From Cytidiella melzeri (lineage: Eukaryota; Basidiomycota; Agaricomycetes; Polyporales; Irpicaceae), in contig JABYQR010000052.1 of NCBI GenBank assembly GCA_022592445.1, positions 1-64,000 of the forward strand: 64,000 nt of DNA, read 5' to 3'. The position numbers were made by a program, and so were the translations under genes. Positions within the stretch are counted from its first letter, which is position 1; each line of letters opens with the position of its first letter. The notes beneath the pieces were generated by a model. It was not told the origin of the DNA. It saw only the letters and a list, made by a program, of their open reading frames with translations, and did not search any database. This document shows positions 12,601 through 25,168 of this stretch, piece after piece.

Positions 12601-13390
12601 CGTTGGAACCGTCGTCTGTTTCGGAGAAGGCAAAGGGCGTTGGCGCCGTGGACGAGAAGCAACTTGCTGCGTCTATCATGGACATGGTTCAGAGGACTTT
12701 CGCCCAGCTGCAACATCCCCAGGGCATGATGCCGACGCTTCCTCTGCAGTTGCCTGGCATGCCGGCTTGGGGCACTCTCCCTCAAATGCCGGCAGTCTTT
12801 CCCGTATACGTGCCAATGATTCCTGCATTGTGGGGTCACGACCGCCGCTGCGACCATGAGCCTTCTCCTACGGAGGGCAATAACGTCAACCGAAATCAGC
12901 AATGGCTTGGTATACCTAGCACTCAAGAGTGGAAGGCAGTGTGGGACAAATGGGTCCAGGCGACGCGCACTGGCGAAGATGCTCCGCCGGCTTACACGCC
13001 ACGAGAGGCTGAGAGTGTGGAGAAAAAGTTGTTTGTCCCGGAGGCGTCCGGTTCTCAAATTTCAACGCCACACGCCGGCACGAATGCGACCAAGCGAGTC
13101 ACCTTTGAACCAGTCGAAACGCCTCTCTCGGAGACGGAGGTAAAGTCGTTTGGTTATCGACCAACGAAGAAGCAGACGCGGAAACACCAGCAGGTGAAGC
13201 ATGACCGCATGCTTGTTTTGTTCTGGATTCCCATACTACTGAGTAAGCACCCTGATCTACGTACCTCGCCGCTGTAATTGACATGCTTTTTGCCGCAGTT
13301 GGTTTGATATGGGCAATTCTGCACTCTATGCGAGTAGGATTTCATGCAGTGAAGACTGTCCTCACAATCAAGGCCGTTCTACGCTCCTGA
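9635..13390 (+). CDS. MGA2: Mga2/Spt23-type membrane-anchored transcription factor (IPT/TIG + ankyrin + C-terminal TM)
   Basis: ATG at 9635 and TGA at 13388-13390. Introns are seen at about 9852-9900, 10111-10166, 10372-10415, after 11795 (GTAAGA..TGTCAG) and about 13241-13297. Order of parts: a conserved N-terminal block (IPESGTKSRVETQVRLTVDL, KYDRVGSWKWLRLP, TSTKRRTRKEGKI, C-rich CCTSCQAREAKR) typical of fungal Mga2/Spt23; a Ser/Pro linker with basic KR clusters (about 10975-11050); an IPT/TIG fold (about 11515-11745, GPTYGGIEITVLGANF); ankyrin repeats (about 12160-12390, GQTLLHLATFLGF, GFTALHFAALSKS); a Pro/Met-rich region; and a single C-terminal hydrophobic segment (LFWIPILLIGLIWAIL) plus short basic tail. 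In yeast the ER-anchored p120 is cleaved by ubiquitin/proteasome to a p90 activator of OLE1 in response to membrane saturation and hypoxia. The same role is inferred here. Confidence 0.93.
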
Positions 13391-13702
13391 CTTGCCTGAC
13401 GTGATTTCTAGATGTGTTGTATATTTATGGTATTCTCGGAATCAACGACTCGTAATATGTGCTAACATTAGCAGTGGATCTAGTATCTCCTTGTTGTCTT
13501 ATATTTCTATGTACGCCTTAAGCCGGTACATTGTAGATGAATGCTTAGACAGTCATGAATCGTAACTCGCAGTGCACTGCGGCTTTTACTACCATGGTTC
13601 TCGGACCTGAGATGAATGTGATCCGCTGATGCGTGCTCCGAGTGATTTGGGTGACGGAGCGCTGTACGACTCTTCGAGCTCAGATCTTCACTCTGAGTCG
13701 TA
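13391..13702. other. Intergenic region between MGA2 and GYP1
   Basis: 312 bp; holds the MGA2 3' UTR and the GYP1 promoter. No ORF or repeat is supported. Confidence 0.4.
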
Positions 13703-15743
13703 ATGTCTGCTCGCCCGCCACCCACTCGTCCTCACATTGGTCTGAACCCATCTAGTCGCTTGGGGTCATACTCTATTTCAGACTGGGGAGAGGACGACGC
13801 GTGGGACAGTGGTTCTGACGAGGAGGCGTCGGGCTCGGGATGGCGACCCGCACACCCTGGATTGGCCTCATCTACTGCACCAAAGCCAGTACCGAAACCC
13901 AACCAAAATAGCTCCTCGTCAACCCTCGCATCTTCCTATACGCACATTAATGCTCCGAGTCCCAGTTCATACCCACCGCGACCAGACCAACCACCCGCGA
14001 AACAAGGCTGGACGATCATTTCAAACGCGCAAGAAGGAAGAAGGGACGAAGGCAAGCACGGTGAAACAGACCAATACCCTGACACCGACTCAGACCTGAT
14101 CGTCGGTGATTTGGATCCAGAGGAACCTGTGGGACCGGTTCAAAGCACACAAGTGGTTAGATCAAGGCAGACACAGTGCAAGGTTAGAGAGGATGTTGGC
14201 GACATCGTCAAGGGTGAGCTGTTCCTTATACATTATCTTGATTTTTTGGTCTTGATCAAAGCTAGATCCCTTGCGTCTTTGCCATCTCAAGCCGGCTGCA
14301 GGCGACTTGCATGACGACGGGACTGAGCTGAGCGAAAAGGCGCTGCGAGAACGCTCTATCCGGCTGAACCGACGGCAGAGGTTCCTCGATTGTGCTACGA
14401 ATGAGGACGTTAGTATGCGTGAGTTCGATCAGACTATCGTATATGCTGGCATTCTCATGTTTTCTTTTTTTCTTCTTCTTCTTCTTCTCGGGCTAGCGCA
14501 ACTGCGTAAACTTGCGTGGAACGGAGTACCTGAGGACTTGCGTCCCGTAGCATGGCCTCTACTTCTGGTGAGGCCTCTGATCTTTTTCTTTTACTACATC
14601 TTCTCACCAACTAATGACAGGGCTATCTTCCACTTTCTGCGCATGTGAGAATGTCGACACTGGCTCGCAAGCGGTCAGAATATCTGTCGCTCGTAGAGTT
14701 GGCCTTCGCTCGCAACAAAGACGGCCTCGACCAGCAAATTTGGCATCAGATTGAGATTGATGTCCCTCGGACAAGACCAGGAGTCCCTCTGTGGATGCAT
14801 GCGTCTACACAGCGGGTATGGCCGCCACTTACTTTTGCGGCAATGTTGTCTTATGATACCACAGAGCCTGGAGCGAATATTGTATGTGTGGGCTATCCGA
14901 CACCCAGCGAGTGGTTATGTGCAAGGAATCAACGATCTTGTCACTCCATTCTACCAGGTTTTTCTATCCGCCTACATAGGTGAGTCGGTTCTCTCGAGGT
15001 CAACTGCTATGCACAACCAACTTGAAAACGCTAGACTCGGACCCTGAGGAGTTTGACCCGGCAAAGTTACCTACGGAAGCGTTGAACGCTGTAGAGGCTG
15101 ACTCGTTTTGGTGTCTATCACGAATATTGAATGGCATTCAGGACAACTATATAGCTGGACAGCCAGGGATACAGAGGAGCGTGAAGCGCATGGCAGAGCT
15201 TGTAGCGAGGATCGACCGTGAGTCTCATGTCAGGAGATCATAATCCAGCACGACTGATCGTGCTGCGTTAGCACCGCTCTCTGCGCACTTGGAAGCGGAA
15301 AACGTCGAGTTTATGCAGTTCGCGTTCCGCTGGATGAACTGCTTGCTTATGCGAGAAATCAGCGTGAAGAACACTGTGCGCATGTGGGACACATATCTAG
15401 TAGGTCGTCTTTTCTGAAACTCCGTGTATGGCTTCGTTGAAGTTTTCTTGTCTTCGGCAGGCTGAGGGACCAGATGCATTCTCGCAATTCCACCTTTACG
15501 TCTGCTCGGCATTCCTAGTTCAGTGGAGCAAGAAGCTCAAGCAGATGGACTTTCAGGTAGGCTCTGTTTTTCGACCGTCCGTGTGAGTCGTCTCAACCTG
15601 TTTTGTATATGCAGGGCATCATCATGTTCCTTCAATCTCTTCCGACCCAGGACTGGACTGATCACGAAATTGAACTCCTTCTCAGTGAAGCGTTCGTACA
15701 TTACTCGACGTGGCATAACGCTCAGAGTCACTTCGGGAAGTGA
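13703..15743 (+). CDS. GYP1: Gyp1-type Rab GTPase-activating protein (TBC domain)
   Basis: ATG at 13703 (MSARPPPTRPHIGLNPSSRL), stop TGA at 15741-15743, at least seven short introns with GT..AG ends. The first about 150 residues are Ser/Pro-rich and disordered. A TBC domain follows: LRKLAWNGVPEDLRPVAWPLLLGYLP at its start, the arginine-finger motif IEIDVPRTRPG at about 14755, the glutamine-finger motif YVQGINDLVTPF at about 14920, then AVEADSFWCLSRILNGIQDNY, a CLLMREISVKNTVRMWDTYLAEG segment and the end helix FLQSLPTQDWTDHEIELLLSEAF. Both catalytic fingers are intact. By family knowledge it stimulates GTP hydrolysis on Ypt1/Rab1-type GTPases at the Golgi. Expected length for Gyp1/TBC1D22 homologues. 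Confidence 0.92.
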
Positions 15744-18700
15744 GGCGGTACAGCCCACATGTCGATCGTCCCTTACCAGCGTGAGGGGAAGGAGCAATGT
15801 ATCATCTGTACAGGATTCATCGAATGATTACCTACACGGCTATTAGTATGATGACCACAGATACCGCTATGGAGCGCTAAGATACCACAGTTGCTCACGA
15901 GTTGAACAGACGGTGAGCTGTGGCGCCAAGATTGGGCAGTAAGTTTCGACTACATATGAGTACTCGTGGTTGCTTGCCAAAGAATAGCGAGGGAAAATCC
16001 GATCATAATACCGGTGGTCACATTCAACGGCAATTCTATGCTCCTTCTCCTACTTGCTGGGAAGATGAATTGCCTCGTCAATCTACTGGATTTGAGCACC
16101 TCGTCGACTTAATTATCCTGACCTGACGAGCTTCGGACTGAACTCCCAGGAGACCATCCAAGGACCACGGGTGTTTCGCGGCACAGTAAGCATTCAAGCC
16201 TTTTGCCAGACTAAGAGAGAATGGATCCTGCGTTTGTTCGTCGCCTTTCTCCCTATATCCTTATACAAGGTATCCCCTGCAGAACAACATACCCGCAATC
16301 AGAACAATGAGACAACCGAGACGCTTCGGCAGTTGGCAGTTTCCACGTACTGTGCGCCTCAAACTTCCATGAACGGGACGGAGTAGCCACAGGACGTTCC
16401 AACTCGGGAAATGTCGAGCCAGGTGATTGTTTGTGCGCCAGGAAGCAGTTGATCTCTGGTGTGGGGAACCCATGCTCAGAGTCGCCTTCGCTGCTCAGGC
16501 GTTCGGATTCTGGCGAAACGCGCTCAAAGACTTTGCCTGCCGGTTGGTGGAGAGGGCATCAGAACAAACTCACGCAGTCGTGGATGAGAGAAAGTACCGT
16601 TAGTACCAGGGCCGGAGTATGCGGGGAGGCCCCTGAAAGATTTGAACATGATGACTAGGCGGCCATTGCGTGGTTCGTATAGATGCGCTGAGATGGTTTC
16701 ATTTCCTAGATATGCTGGAGTAATCAGTTGATGATTGTGTATCACGCAATGCTTTACGGACCTGAGCCGGTTAGGTCGAGGTACAGTACCAGCATGCCTT
16801 GCTCTGCCCCTGGGGAGAGACGTTGATATGACCACCTGGAAAGATAGCAGCGGTAGTGCAGTACTGCGCTGTGCTACCCTGAGCATGACAGCTATGGATT
16901 TACCTTCCAAAGGTGCCGAATCGACGTGGATAGTTCTTGGTCCTTGATCCAGTAGTGGCGGCCCATTCCTTGAATGATGAGAGCAAGCCTGAGGTGACTG
17001 TTTACTAGGACTCACCTTTAATTTAGTGCACGACTTTAGAGTGACTCACCAGGTCTCACGATACCAGTTGACACTTTGTGCCGACTGCAGCACCACTCTA
17101 ACCTGCGTGAATGGCCATACCGGGACAACCGTCGGCCGAAAGATACGATGGGGCCATGCAGAGAATCGGACGTGTCAGATACAACACATACATAGGGGAA
17201 TACGCGTTGAGCACAATATTCCCATCAAATGAGGTGAGTGTACGTGCGGACGCGAAAATTGGACAACGGCAATGCGAAGGACACGGCTTAGCGCACGATA
17301 TACGAGAGAATACAAGGAGGAGCCAATTCCAAAGCAACGTCCGTAAACTTCGTACCTACAGATTGTTCATTTTGACTGTGGCTGGCTCGACTTGAGCTAA
17401 GAGCTTGTTCAGCGGTTACAATCGGAAGAGTGGCAGATGGGGCTGACCTGAGCTGGATTCCAGAGTCAAGACACTAGAAACACACATTTATGGGATACCC
17501 CGCTACTGACTGGAGGCCAATATGATGTTGCGCACACCCTGGAGGCTAGTGCCAACGGCGCAGACAGTGGCAGAGTTTACAGTTGTTAGGATCAAAGGCT
17601 ATCGTTCGCCTTTTTTGGGATGAAATTTCGACGTAAAAGGCAAGTTTAGGGCAGGTTCCGAACAGCGAAACATTGCGAGCGTCGGCTGGCAGAGGTTGTC
17701 CTGAACTTTCACATCCTCATACTTTACATTATCGCGAGACATTCAGAGTTACAGAAGTTCTCAGGGTATACTCACACTTAATGCACAGTGCTTCAGTGCC
17801 CTGCTCCTACAAACGCGCGCCTTGACGAATTGAATTCCAGCGGATGGAAACAGGTGGCTGTTAGTCTCTCCCGTGCTCTCCTGCTACTTGAACCTGACGA
17901 ACACCTGCATAGCTGTTGATTCTATTTTTTCTCAGATCCTATGAAGCGGAATTGAGCTTCGTCCCATGTGTACATCTATTTCTAACAACAATATTGCCTT
18001 AGTACGTGTAGATTTCAACCTTGCTCAGAGTTCAGCTGTATGCGCATTTTACGCTATGGATATAGTCTAGCTCTAAATTCAAACCTCCATCAGCCTTCCA
18101 ACCACATACAATTGAGGTATTTCTGCCGACTTGCCCTGTGACAACATTTGCCTTGCATCCACTTCCTACAGCACCCGTATCTTGTCTGTGACTGTAGCAC
18201 AACCACCATATCCGACATCTCAGAACAACTCCTGCTGTACGCAAGCTATCTGCTCAACACATTTGCACGATCGATGTCTACAGGCCTGAAGTGTTGATTG
18301 TACTCCGCAGCTCAATATCACATTAACACCATCCGGTTCTCATCCTCCTCTGATTGGGCCAAAAGACATGGGATTACCTCTCCGTTTAGCCCTGAGGAGA
18401 ATTGTGTGTGGGCTAAAGCATCATCATAGACGAGAGGAAGGGATTTTGATTATGTCCGCTCTAACTCCATCTATCCGAAATCAAAGCTAATATCCATTAA
18501 CAGCACGGACAACATACGGAGAGTGCACCTGAGGTTGGTAGGCGTTACGTCCCAAGAAGTCGTATGATCTACGTCTAAGACGCGCATTATAGACCTGTCC
18601 GTTCACCACTTTGTCTATTCGAAGCGGTGGCAGTCGTTGCAAGTCAAATATTAACTACAGCGTACACCTATTCGGGACAACTCGAGGCGGATGCTCAGGC

Positions 18701-19396
18701 AATTGTATTACCAAGTCGTGACCCCTCACAAAGCATGCTGACGGTTCAGATACTAGCTTGGAGGTAAGACTATATGTGGCTTATGGCCTCTGCAGATCCA
18801 CAGCGGAATGTTTGCAGAACCAAGCCCTGGATGACATTGACAGTCCGGTTCCCCCAACCTCACTCCGGTCATGGTTGATCCTACGACACCTCCCTTCAGC
18901 ACTGCTTGACCCTGTTGCATCAGGTCGCAGTTCAAGGCGCGTGAATTTGCAATCGCGCGAGACCGCTGTTCTCGTCCTGAAATGAGATGGGAGGGGCTTG
19001 AGGTGAGCCGACATTTACTGTCATGTACGTATAGCGATATTCCCTCACCTGTTACGTTCCTCGCAGACATAGCGTGTGCTCATATGTGCAAGAGTTGCCA
19101 CTCGTCGTTTTGATGATCTGCAGACTCTCGCACCAATACGCGTCCAGAGGGCTCGTGGCGTAACGAGCTTTGTGCTGGGACGTTTCATTACGGGCTTCGC
19201 AAGAGCGTGGCTACGGAGCGTCCCAAAAAGAGACTATCAATGTAAGTCGGTAAACATGCTGATGTTTTACCAGTACGTCAGCAGCGCATGTTGGGAAAGA
19301 CTTGCGCGACGGGCTGTTTAAAAGCTGAGTGCACACGACACTCACTGCATCACTACCTCCCACATAGCCTCCTTTCTCTTAGTTTCACTCTCAATC
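15744..19396. other. Gene-poor intergenic stretch
   Basis: 3.65 kb without a gene I can support. Short open frames on both strands (for example minus 17015-16524, plus 17111-17395, minus 18244-18032) show no recognisable domain, no plausible splice chain and no codon continuity. It looks like decayed or neutral sequence. The last about 100 bp is pyrimidine-rich with a weak TTTAAAA at 19317-19323 and is the likely promoter/leader of the transporter gene at 19397. Confidence 0.45.
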
Positions 19397-21034
19397 ATGC
19401 CAGATACGCAAGTTTGCCAGTCAAACTCTACACTAACTCCAGCCACTATTATGTGGAAAGAGAGGATACAGTACGTGAAGTCAACTAAAATCTCTTGTGT
19501 GTCAATCCTCACAGATACTCAGCTTATTTTCGTGGCAATGGCACTCTGTCGTCATGGCAACTGGGACGTGCTCATCGCTGCTGCACATTTTTCCTTATGG
19601 AACTAGCAGCTTTGCTCTGCAGGTCCTGACTCTTGCGTCATTTTTACTGGACCTCATCATCTTCATGATACTGTGCGTCTGGGCCATATTGCGATGCACC
19701 ATGTTTCCTGAGGTACGCAGCATAATTCCCTGACCTTCCAATCGCGGCCGACTAATCCATACGTGTGTGCAGGACCGAGGTTCTATTCTGACTGACCCAG
19801 CGAAGAGCCTGTTTATTGGCTTCTTTGTGAACGGCATCGCGTCACTGATCAATGCCGCACTGGTACGCTCTCACATTCATGTCTTCATATACGGCCGTTA
19901 AGAGTAGAAATTCGGCAGACGGTCAATCGAGATTGGGGCACCGGCAGGAACACGTTACTGTATACCCTTTGGGGACTGTGGTGGCTCGACTGCGTGATGT
20001 CTTGCATCATCGCTTTTGGTCTCGTATATGTGATGATGGGACAAAACTCCCGAGATTTATCGAAGATTGGGCCAGTTTGGATGGTACCTGTCATCACGCT
20101 CATAACTGCGTCATCCTCTGGTGGTTTGTTCACTCGAGCTCTTCTTCCAACGAACCGTACATGCGCAATGGTATCAACTGCGGTGTCCTTGACGATGCTC
20201 GCCATCGGTCTCTCGCTTACCATGATGCTTACGACCGCATTCCTCCTTCGTCTCTACCTCTATGGCCCTCTAGACGCGAACATTGTCCTTACCACCTTCA
20301 CCACACTGACACCTCTCGGCCAAGGCGGATTCTCAATGCTCATCAACGGCCAGAACCTCTCCAACCTCTTCCCAGACACGAATTCGGCCACCAACCACCT
20401 CGTTGGGCGCATCATCTTCACCATCTGCATCTGCGGTGCATACACCCTTTGGAGCATGGGAATCGCATGGGTCGCAGTCGCCTGCTTCTCCATACGCCGT
20501 CGCGTCTCGAGCCTGCCCCGGTTCAGCATCTCCCACTGGTGTGTCATCGTGCCCAACGGGAGCTTCGCGCTCCTGTCCCTGCAGCTCGCTGCGGTCCTCG
20601 ATAGCGAGTTCTTCCGCGTGTTTGGTGCGATCTGGGCCTCTGTCGTCTTTGCTTTGTGGACCGGCATGTGCGCGCGCAGCATACCTGCGATCGTCGACGG
20701 CTCGATGTTCAGGCCCGTAACCTCTTCTCCCGCCAGTGCTGCTGCTGCTGCTCCTCCCCCTCCTCCTCCTGCTTTGGCTTCCCTGCCGGAAACGATCGTT
20801 ATTCAAGCGGCTGCTACTAGTACGTTAAAGGAAGAGAAGCACGTCAGGTGTGTTTGTGAAGACGACCACGACGACTACAGCAACTACAGGCCGACGCTCA
20901 GCCGCCCGCCGAGTTACACCACGCTGCATATCTCTCCGATGTTCCAAGACCTGGAAGCGGCGGTCGAAAAGTTGGTGAAGGAAGACTGCGGCGCGTCCCA
21001 TCTCAATTACTACTCTGGTCGTATTCGTACATGA
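19397..21034 (+). CDS. TDT-family transporter (Ssu1 sulfite pump / Mae1 malate permease-like)
   Basis: ATG at 19397 and TGA at 21032-21034. Exons: 19397-19470, 19523-19712, 19773-19862 and from about 19918 to the end; introns have GTACG donors and CTCAG/TGCAG/GGCAG acceptors. The protein shows the TDT signature early (HLFSWQWHSVVMATG followed by HIFPYGTSSFALQVLTL), then PAKSLFIGFFVNGIASLINAAL, RNTLLYTLWGLWWLDCVMS, PLGQGGFSMLINGQN, TNHLVGRIIFTICICGAYTLWS, and about ten hydrophobic segments, ending in a long Ala/Pro-rich and acidic cytosolic tail. Members sit in the plasma membrane and export sulfite or take up malate/C4-dicarboxylates. Fungal Ssu1 is the closer match by the 'MATG..LLH.FPY' wording, but substrate cannot be decided here. 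Confidence 0.88.
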
Positions 21035-21730
21035 ACTTGTTCTATTTTCGTTATGCTCGCCGCGACGAACTACTACGGTGGCTGTATGGTATGTGGCGTC
21101 AGCGTTCACTTATTATCTGGCCGTGAACATATATTGCAGGGCGCTGGTGTATATATACTAAGTATTAATGTTTGTATTGTTTTATGGGACTTTGAAAACT
21201 TGAAATACAATTTCTTAAACATGCCAGGAAGATCTGAGGACTGAGCACCAAAATGAGTTCGCAGCTTTTACCTGCGAGGGACTTGAGAGTGCTGAGTTCC
21301 GGTACACGTAGGCCTGGCCAAGCAATCACAAAGTACAGAAGTCTTCAGCGGTAACGACAGCAGCGCAACTTGGGGACGTCGGCAGACAGATGCAAGGACA
21401 AAAACCAACATTTACATTGCCATATAAGATTCGGTGTGCACAAGTGTAAAAAGGGCCACGATCAATTCTACAACCGTTCGAGTTATAAAGGATAAAAGAC
21501 TCATCAAATCCCACTGCAGCGTCCGTACGCTGCTCAATCCCATACGCAAACGGAGGCCCAACTATGACGTGCAAATAGAATAAAGAGAGAAAGGGCGGCG
21601 GCGCCCGCGAGATGATAGCCATACTCATCATGATCACAACCAACGAAACTGAGACGAACGAGAGTAAAAATCCGCAGTGGTCATGACCACCCCAGGGTGC
21701 CACTGCGTCAAAGGCAGCAGCGCCAGGTAG
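21035..21730. other. Convergent intergenic region
   Basis: 696 bp between the transporter stop and the stop of the minus-strand gene at 21731. No supported ORF. It holds two 3' UTRs. Confidence 0.4.
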
Positions 21731-23434
21731 TCAATGCTGCGTCGGTGTCGGCGACTGATGCTGCTGCTGTTGTTGCTCTAAAACGGCCTCAGCCACCTCG
21801 GCCTTCAACCACCTCACAACAACATCTTTGCCCTGCGTGTTCCCCTCGCACGCACCAAGCACATTGAGAATCCGTTGCCCGACCGCCGGGACACATTCCT
21901 CCGCGCGTCCGAACCCGCTCAAGCACCCACTACGGTACGCAGACTCGCTAAGACCGAGCATGCTCGGGACCGTCCGTTCCGGTGTGGGCTGCGATAGAGA
22001 GGGGAAGACAAAGGCGCGGAGCATAACCGGAAGAGCGATCAGCACCGGGATATCGGTGGTGAGCGCCTGAAGCTCGGTCGCGAGGTCAAAGACAGCTGCC
22101 GTGCCAGCCCTGTTAGCCTGAATGAACTCGAGCAGGGCGACGAGCGCGCTTAGCGAGTCGTATCCGTCGTCCACTGCCTCCCGCGCTAAAGAGTGGGTGG
22201 GACGAGGCAGCGTTGAGAGCAGGTCGTATAGCGCCTTGGCGTCGCCTGCGAGGGTTGAGCGACCAGCGGTGCTCGGCGGGGATGGTGGTCGCGACGGAGG
22301 AAGCTTGAGAGTGAAACGACTGGCTGGCGGAGTCGTAGGTGGGGTTCCCGACGAGCTGCGGCGCTTTATTTCTTTCGCTGTCCTGGTCCCGAGAGGCGGG
22401 GAGCCCGGCGGGGTGTGCGATGCAGCAGGCATTGGGCGGCTGGATAACGCCGTCAGTCCACGCCAGAGCAAGGAGATGATGAGAGAAGCCAGAGTACTCT
22501 CAGCAGCGGCACTGGTGATATATTTGCCTAATGCTTTCGCATATACTGGCATGACCGATGTCAAGTAGACGATGGATGGGTGAGCAGCAGAGACCTTCGT
22601 AGCCCCTGTGGTTTTCGCAACCACGCTGGAGGGTTGTTCGAGCCCCTCAATTTGTGGGCACAGATCATTCTTGATAGCAGAGACCAAAGGTTCCACAACC
22701 CGCTTGATGGTGGAAAGTAAGCTATCCCTGACAATCTTGAGCCCATCACCCCGCGTATCGCTGTCCAGGCCAAGTCCCAGCTCATCGAACGTATCGAGGA
22801 GCTCTCCAGCAAAAGTGGCTAGACCGAGCGCATGCAGCTGGGTCGGGTTAGGGTGCGGAGATTGAGCTGTAGGCAACGCGGGTGAGAGGAAAGCAGGGGA
22901 AGCGATGAGGGGGATCAGCTGGCCAGAAAGATTGGTGACGAGCACCGAAAGGGGCCGGTGCAAGGTGCGAACGACTGCACGGTACAAATGAAGATTGTCA
23001 CGAGTCGAATTAATTTCTCTGCAGGCGTCCATAGTGGACCTCGTGAGGCTAAAAGATTAAAGACATGCGATGTAGGGGACGTACGTTGCAATCAGTTCGC
23101 CCAGTGCACGACCCCGACCAGCAGGAATCGGACGTCTGCCGTTTAGCATCTCACCAGGGGTGCCGGGACCCAGAGGCTGTGCCAACGCCTTGGAGATCGC
23201 TTCGCCGAGCTTGAGGCTGAGGAGCTCCATGTACGATCCATCGTGTGCGAGCGACTGGGTCGGGTGTGCTAGAGGAACTGAGTTTCGCTTGAAGTTGGAA
23301 AATGACAGCTTGGACATCGGACGAGAGAGCCGTTCAGCTGGCACTGCAGAATCTGGACGAGAAGGGGGAAGAGGGGAAGGAGAGGTCGGTCTACTGGTAG
23401 GCTTGAGGAAGGAAGGGGTCTTGAGGGTATACAT
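21731..23434 (-). CDS. Conserved-looking hypothetical protein, mostly alpha-helical
   Basis: ATG at 23434 (MYTLKTPSFLKPTSRPTSPS), stop at 21731. One short intron near 23090-23045: the donor is GTACGTCC after ...GELIA and the acceptor CTTTTAG precedes LTRSTMDACREINSTR, keeping the frame. The product is about 550 residues: a Ser/Pro-rich start, helical blocks (DNLHLYRAVVRTLHRPLSVLV, VRDSLLSTIKRVVEPLVSAI, YVLTSVMPVYAKALGKYI-type), a disordered middle rich in Ser, Pro and Arg (about 22400-22240), more helices and a Gln-rich end. The helical-repeat look recalls vesicle-tethering or scaffold proteins, but I recognise no family and assign no function. The long uninterrupted second exon (over 1.2 kb) supports it being real. 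Confidence 0.75.
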
Positions 23435-23617
23435 CTCGTCTGGTGAAGATGTTTATAGCGATGGAGAGGTGCTGTGTTAGAGCTGAGTAGGAGTGTATTT
23501 TCTGTCTATGTGTGGGGAGCGGACGGAGCAGACGAGCTGGATCCGGCAAGTTCAGAAGGAAATTATCCCATATGGCAAGAGTTGCGGATGGGTTGAGCTG
23601 TGGGTATGCTGCAAATC

Positions 23618-23911
23618 CTAAGGGGGCCTGTCTGTGTCGACGAGAGGGAAAACAAGCGGTCCGAAGAGAATGTTGTTAACCTGAGGCCTGGAGGGGATGG
23701 TAACCAGTGAGTGTGCTGTCTCTGGCAGTGTCGCAGGAGTGTGTAATGAGCAGCGTTGTGCACGTACCTGACGAGCAAGTTGACTAGCATAGAAATGTTG
23801 TAGGACTTGCGAGGAACAGCGTTGTGACTGCGGGACAGACGAGCGGGGGAGGAGAGAGGCAAGCCTTGACAAGAGTCGAGAAAAGTTTCCGCTTGTATAT
23901 ATGGTCACCAC
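23618..23911 (-). CDS. Possible small spliced ORF upstream of the 23434 gene
   Basis: On the minus strand an ATG at 23911 (MVTIYTSGNFSRLLSRLASL) opens a basic, Ser/Arg/Leu-rich frame that could be a mitochondrial targeting peptide. A GTACGTGC donor after ...ASQLARQ at about 23768 and a CCTCAG acceptor at about 23685 would remove about 85 nt and keep the frame to a TAG at 23618-23620, giving about 68 residues. It lies about 180 bp upstream of the 23434 start on the same strand, so it could also be an upstream ORF or 5' leader of that gene. No homologue is recognised. Confidence 0.25.
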   Translation of the reverse strand: MVTIYTSGNFSRLLSRLASLLPRSSVPQSQRCSSQVLQHFYASQLARQVRAQRCSLHTPATLPETAHSLVTIPSRPQVNNILFGPLVFPLVDTDRPP

Positions 23912-25168
23912 TTTCCCACGCTCCGACGGTGGTTGATGGCATCCGGCTCAGGACGTGCTTCCTCCGAGTCGGTCTTGCCTTTTACAGCCATCTTCCTCCC
24001 ATCGTGGCTCCTGACTCCATGTTCAGACTCGAGTCACTGCACTGGCAGCTCAGCGTCGCCTTGTTTGTTGCGTCGAATTGTTTGTTGGACAGGCCGTCGA
24101 GTCGACGCCTGCGACTTCCAATCACAGTCTCTGGTTTGCCAACAAGTTCCTTGTTCTAGGTACATTGTTTTGTATGCAGGCATGCGCTGTCAGGACGTAT
24201 CATGTTTTGTTCATTGTTCATGATGCGCCTCACTGGTGAGTTTGATTCGATCTACGTGCGAGAAGTCTGCAATGAACGAGACCACCTTTGGTGACACTGA
24301 CTTCCAGGAAACGCGAATAGCGCAGAGCATCCCAAACCAGAAAACTTGGAATCCCGCACAGGACTTGTCCTTGTTCCCGGGTGTGACCTCAGCGAAGCAG
24401 CTTTCTCTTCACATACACCGCACTCCAGGACCCTGCGCTCATATCACAACCTGCACATACCCTCTCGTCTAATTCTCCGAGAGGAGGATTGACGACTTCT
24501 CATGAACGAAACAGCTGTTCAGTACACAAAGCATGAGTCCGACCTGCGGCGAGGACGAACAGCTCACATACAGCACAGGTGAGTGCTTAGGGTAACGCAT
24601 GCAATGCGTACACAAAGCATGAGCTGCCGGTCCACCTTCCGAGCCTAAACACACACGGTTCGCTGCGGGCTTGCCTCTGCAGGCCTCAGCGGTGAGTGTA
24701 TTTCGCCACCCAGAGATAGCAGCTACACCTTCATATCGTGGGCTAACTTGCCATCGATTACGAACAAATGGTGCACCTTAAAGATCTCCTACGAAAGCTC
24801 TATTCGCACACAGCCCTCTTCGCGGTCACGAACCCACAAGCCAAGGCACGCTAGACGATGGTTCTGCTTGTGTGTACCGCGTGATGTAGAGTCCATTGGG
24901 TAGCACAAAGTACCCTGTGAGAGGTGCTAGTGCTGTTTCGCGTTGCTCCCGTAGTCTGCAAGATTGTTTGAACCTTGCGATCACAGGGCGGAACTTCATA
25001 ACGCCAACAATCAGTTGGCTTTGTACCACAGATATTTTCTTGATCAAACCCAATACCAGTTGGATTCCAGCCGTGCTGATTATCCCATAGGTTATACACA
25101 CAGTTTCAATATTCTCATACAACGATAAAAACTCTCGGAATACACTACGTCCGTTGAAACCTTGTCGA
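23912..25168. other. Intergenic stretch without supported gene
   Basis: 1.26 kb. Minus-strand frames at about 25122-24826 contain a protein-like segment (YNLWDNQHGWNPTGIGFDQE) but no start, splice chain or known domain; it may be a relic. Otherwise nothing is seen. Confidence 0.35.

Noticed and set aside
16524..17015. Minus-strand open frame of 163 codons in the gene-poor stretch
   Set aside because: No domain, no splice context, and composition like random sequence.
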